Source: Cycloclasticus sp. (lineage in GTDB: Bacteria > Pseudomonadota > Gammaproteobacteria > Methylococcales > Cycloclasticaceae). From it: a stretch of 5,143 nucleotides of DNA. The position numbers were made by a program, and so were the translations under genes. The DNA lies in the NCBI GenBank assembly GCA_019090295.1, contig JAHRWG010000298.1, positions 1 to 5,143 on the forward strand, in the 5' to 3' direction. The first letter of the stretch is position 1. Every line of letters begins with the position of its first letter. Shown here in pieces: positions 4,649 through 5,143 of this stretch. Below the pieces are notes generated by a model. That model saw only the letters and a program-made list of their open reading frames with translations, was not told where the DNA came from and did not search any database.

Positions 4649-5143
4649 TTGCAACAATCAATTAAGTTCGATATTGAGCTGATTCAACGCTATAACAAGG
4701 CCGGGCCACGTTATACCTCCTACCCGACTGCTTTAGAGTTTCATGAGGGCTTTAAGGAAGCGGATTATTTGCAGCAAATTCAGTTATCTAATCAGCGAAG
4801 TGGGCCGCTGTCGCTTTATTTCCATGTGCCTTTTTGCGATACGGTGTGTTATTACTGTGCCTGCAATAAAATCATTACTAAAAACCGCCAACATGCCATT
4901 CCTTACCTCAATAGCATGCATCAGGAGATAGCTCAGCTAGGCAAGCTTTTTGATCATAAGCGGTTCGTTGACCAGTTGCACTGGGGTGGAGGAACGCCAA
5001 CGTTTTTAACGCATCAGCAAATGCAGGCGCTGATGCAAGTGACGAGAGATAACTTTAATTTGCATGAGGATGATACGGGCGAATACTCGATTGAAATAGA
5101 TCCTAGAGAAGCGACCGTAGCAACAATAGGCTTGCTGCGAGAA
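4649..5143 (+). CDS. hemN: Oxygen-independent coproporphyrinogen III oxidase HemN, 5' part (cut by window end)
   Basis: Radical-SAM enzyme of haem synthesis that decarboxylates coproporphyrinogen III to protoporphyrinogen IX without oxygen, in the cytoplasm. The window holds 165 codons of about 455, ending in frame with no stop. DIELIQRYNKAGPRYTSYPT (8-27) matches the N-terminus of true HemN (E. coli DLALIQKYNYSGPRYTSYPT), not the shorter HemW-type proteins. LYFHVPFCDTVCYYCACNK (56-74) holds the 4Fe-4S ligands Cys63, Cys67 and Cys70, plus Cys72 of the HemN-type CxxxCxxCxC. HWGGGTPTFL (111-120) is the SAM-binding glycine motif, and SIEIDPRE (147-154) matches the next conserved strand. Translation starts at TTG, supported by the ribosome binding site and the upstream stop. 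It follows nnrS by 31 bp and is probably co-transcribed. The C-terminal domain is outside the window. Confidence 0.95.
   Translation, partial: MQQSIKFDIELIQRYNKAGPRYTSYPTALEFHEGFKEADYLQQIQLSNQRSGPLSLYFHVPFCDTVCYYCACNKIITKNRQHAIPYLNSMHQEIAQLGKLFDHKRFVDQLHWGGGTPTFLTHQQMQALMQVTRDNFNLHEDDTGEYSIEIDPREATVATIGLLRE

Noticed and set aside
4633..4665. Eleven-codon open frame (MLRRYFATIN) overlapping the hemN start as a leader peptide
   Set aside because: The purine stretch AAAGG touches its ATG, so it has no usable ribosome binding site. The AGGAG is correctly spaced for the hemN TTG instead.
4743..4931. 62-aa open frame on the + strand
   Set aside because: It lies out of frame inside hemN, which reads through the region with its full 4Fe-4S and glycine motifs.

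Overview
The window looks like the end of a draft-genome contig from a moderately AT-rich gammaproteobacterium. The Lol lipoprotein-export proteins, HemN and a small DTLLID-type secreted protein all resemble gammaproteobacterial versions. The genus cannot be named from this sequence; a marine or sulfur/methylotroph-type lineage is only a guess. Bases 1-43 are not genomic. They match an Illumina Nextera i5-side adapter (tail of P5, an 8-base index, and the read-1 transposase adapter ending in the Tn5 mosaic end), so real sequence starts at about base 44.

Layout. A short leader (44-184) carries a candidate promoter, a perfect 10-bp palindrome and a good ribosome binding site. It leads into a 294-aa NAD(P)-dependent beta-hydroxyacid dehydrogenase on the + strand (185-1069). 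That gene converges, with a 12-bp gap, on a small uncharacterised secreted protein on the - strand (1082-1393). A 113-bp divergent intergenic region (1394-1506) separates this gene from a + strand run of four genes: a lipoprotein-releasing permease of the LolC/LolE family (1507-2754), the ATPase lolD (2747-3427, overlapping the permease by 8 bp), nnrS (3451-4617) and the 5' third of hemN (from a TTG codon at 4649 to the window end). The gaps are -8, 23 and 31 bp, so the four genes are probably one transcription unit.

How the genes fit together. The permease and LolD form the inner-membrane ABC transporter that extracts mature outer-membrane lipoproteins and passes them to periplasmic LolA. 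Only one permease gene lies here, not the lolC-lolD-lolE triplet of enterics. Its sequence mixes LolC traits (LolA-binding hook region, C-terminal ALRYE) with LolE traits (second half of the protein), which points to a homodimeric LolF-type transporter. NnrS (membrane haem protein linked to nitric oxide) and HemN (oxygen-independent haem synthesis) make a low-oxygen / NO-related pair downstream, with no obvious functional link to lipoprotein export.

No mobile element, CRISPR array, tRNA, rRNA or riboswitch is seen. No gene-free stretch exceeds 300 bases. This is mostly ordinary chromosomal housekeeping sequence. The main points of interest are the adapter contamination, the LolF-like hybrid permease, the lol-nnrS-hemN arrangement, the uncharacterised secreted protein, and active-site substitutions in the dehydrogenase.
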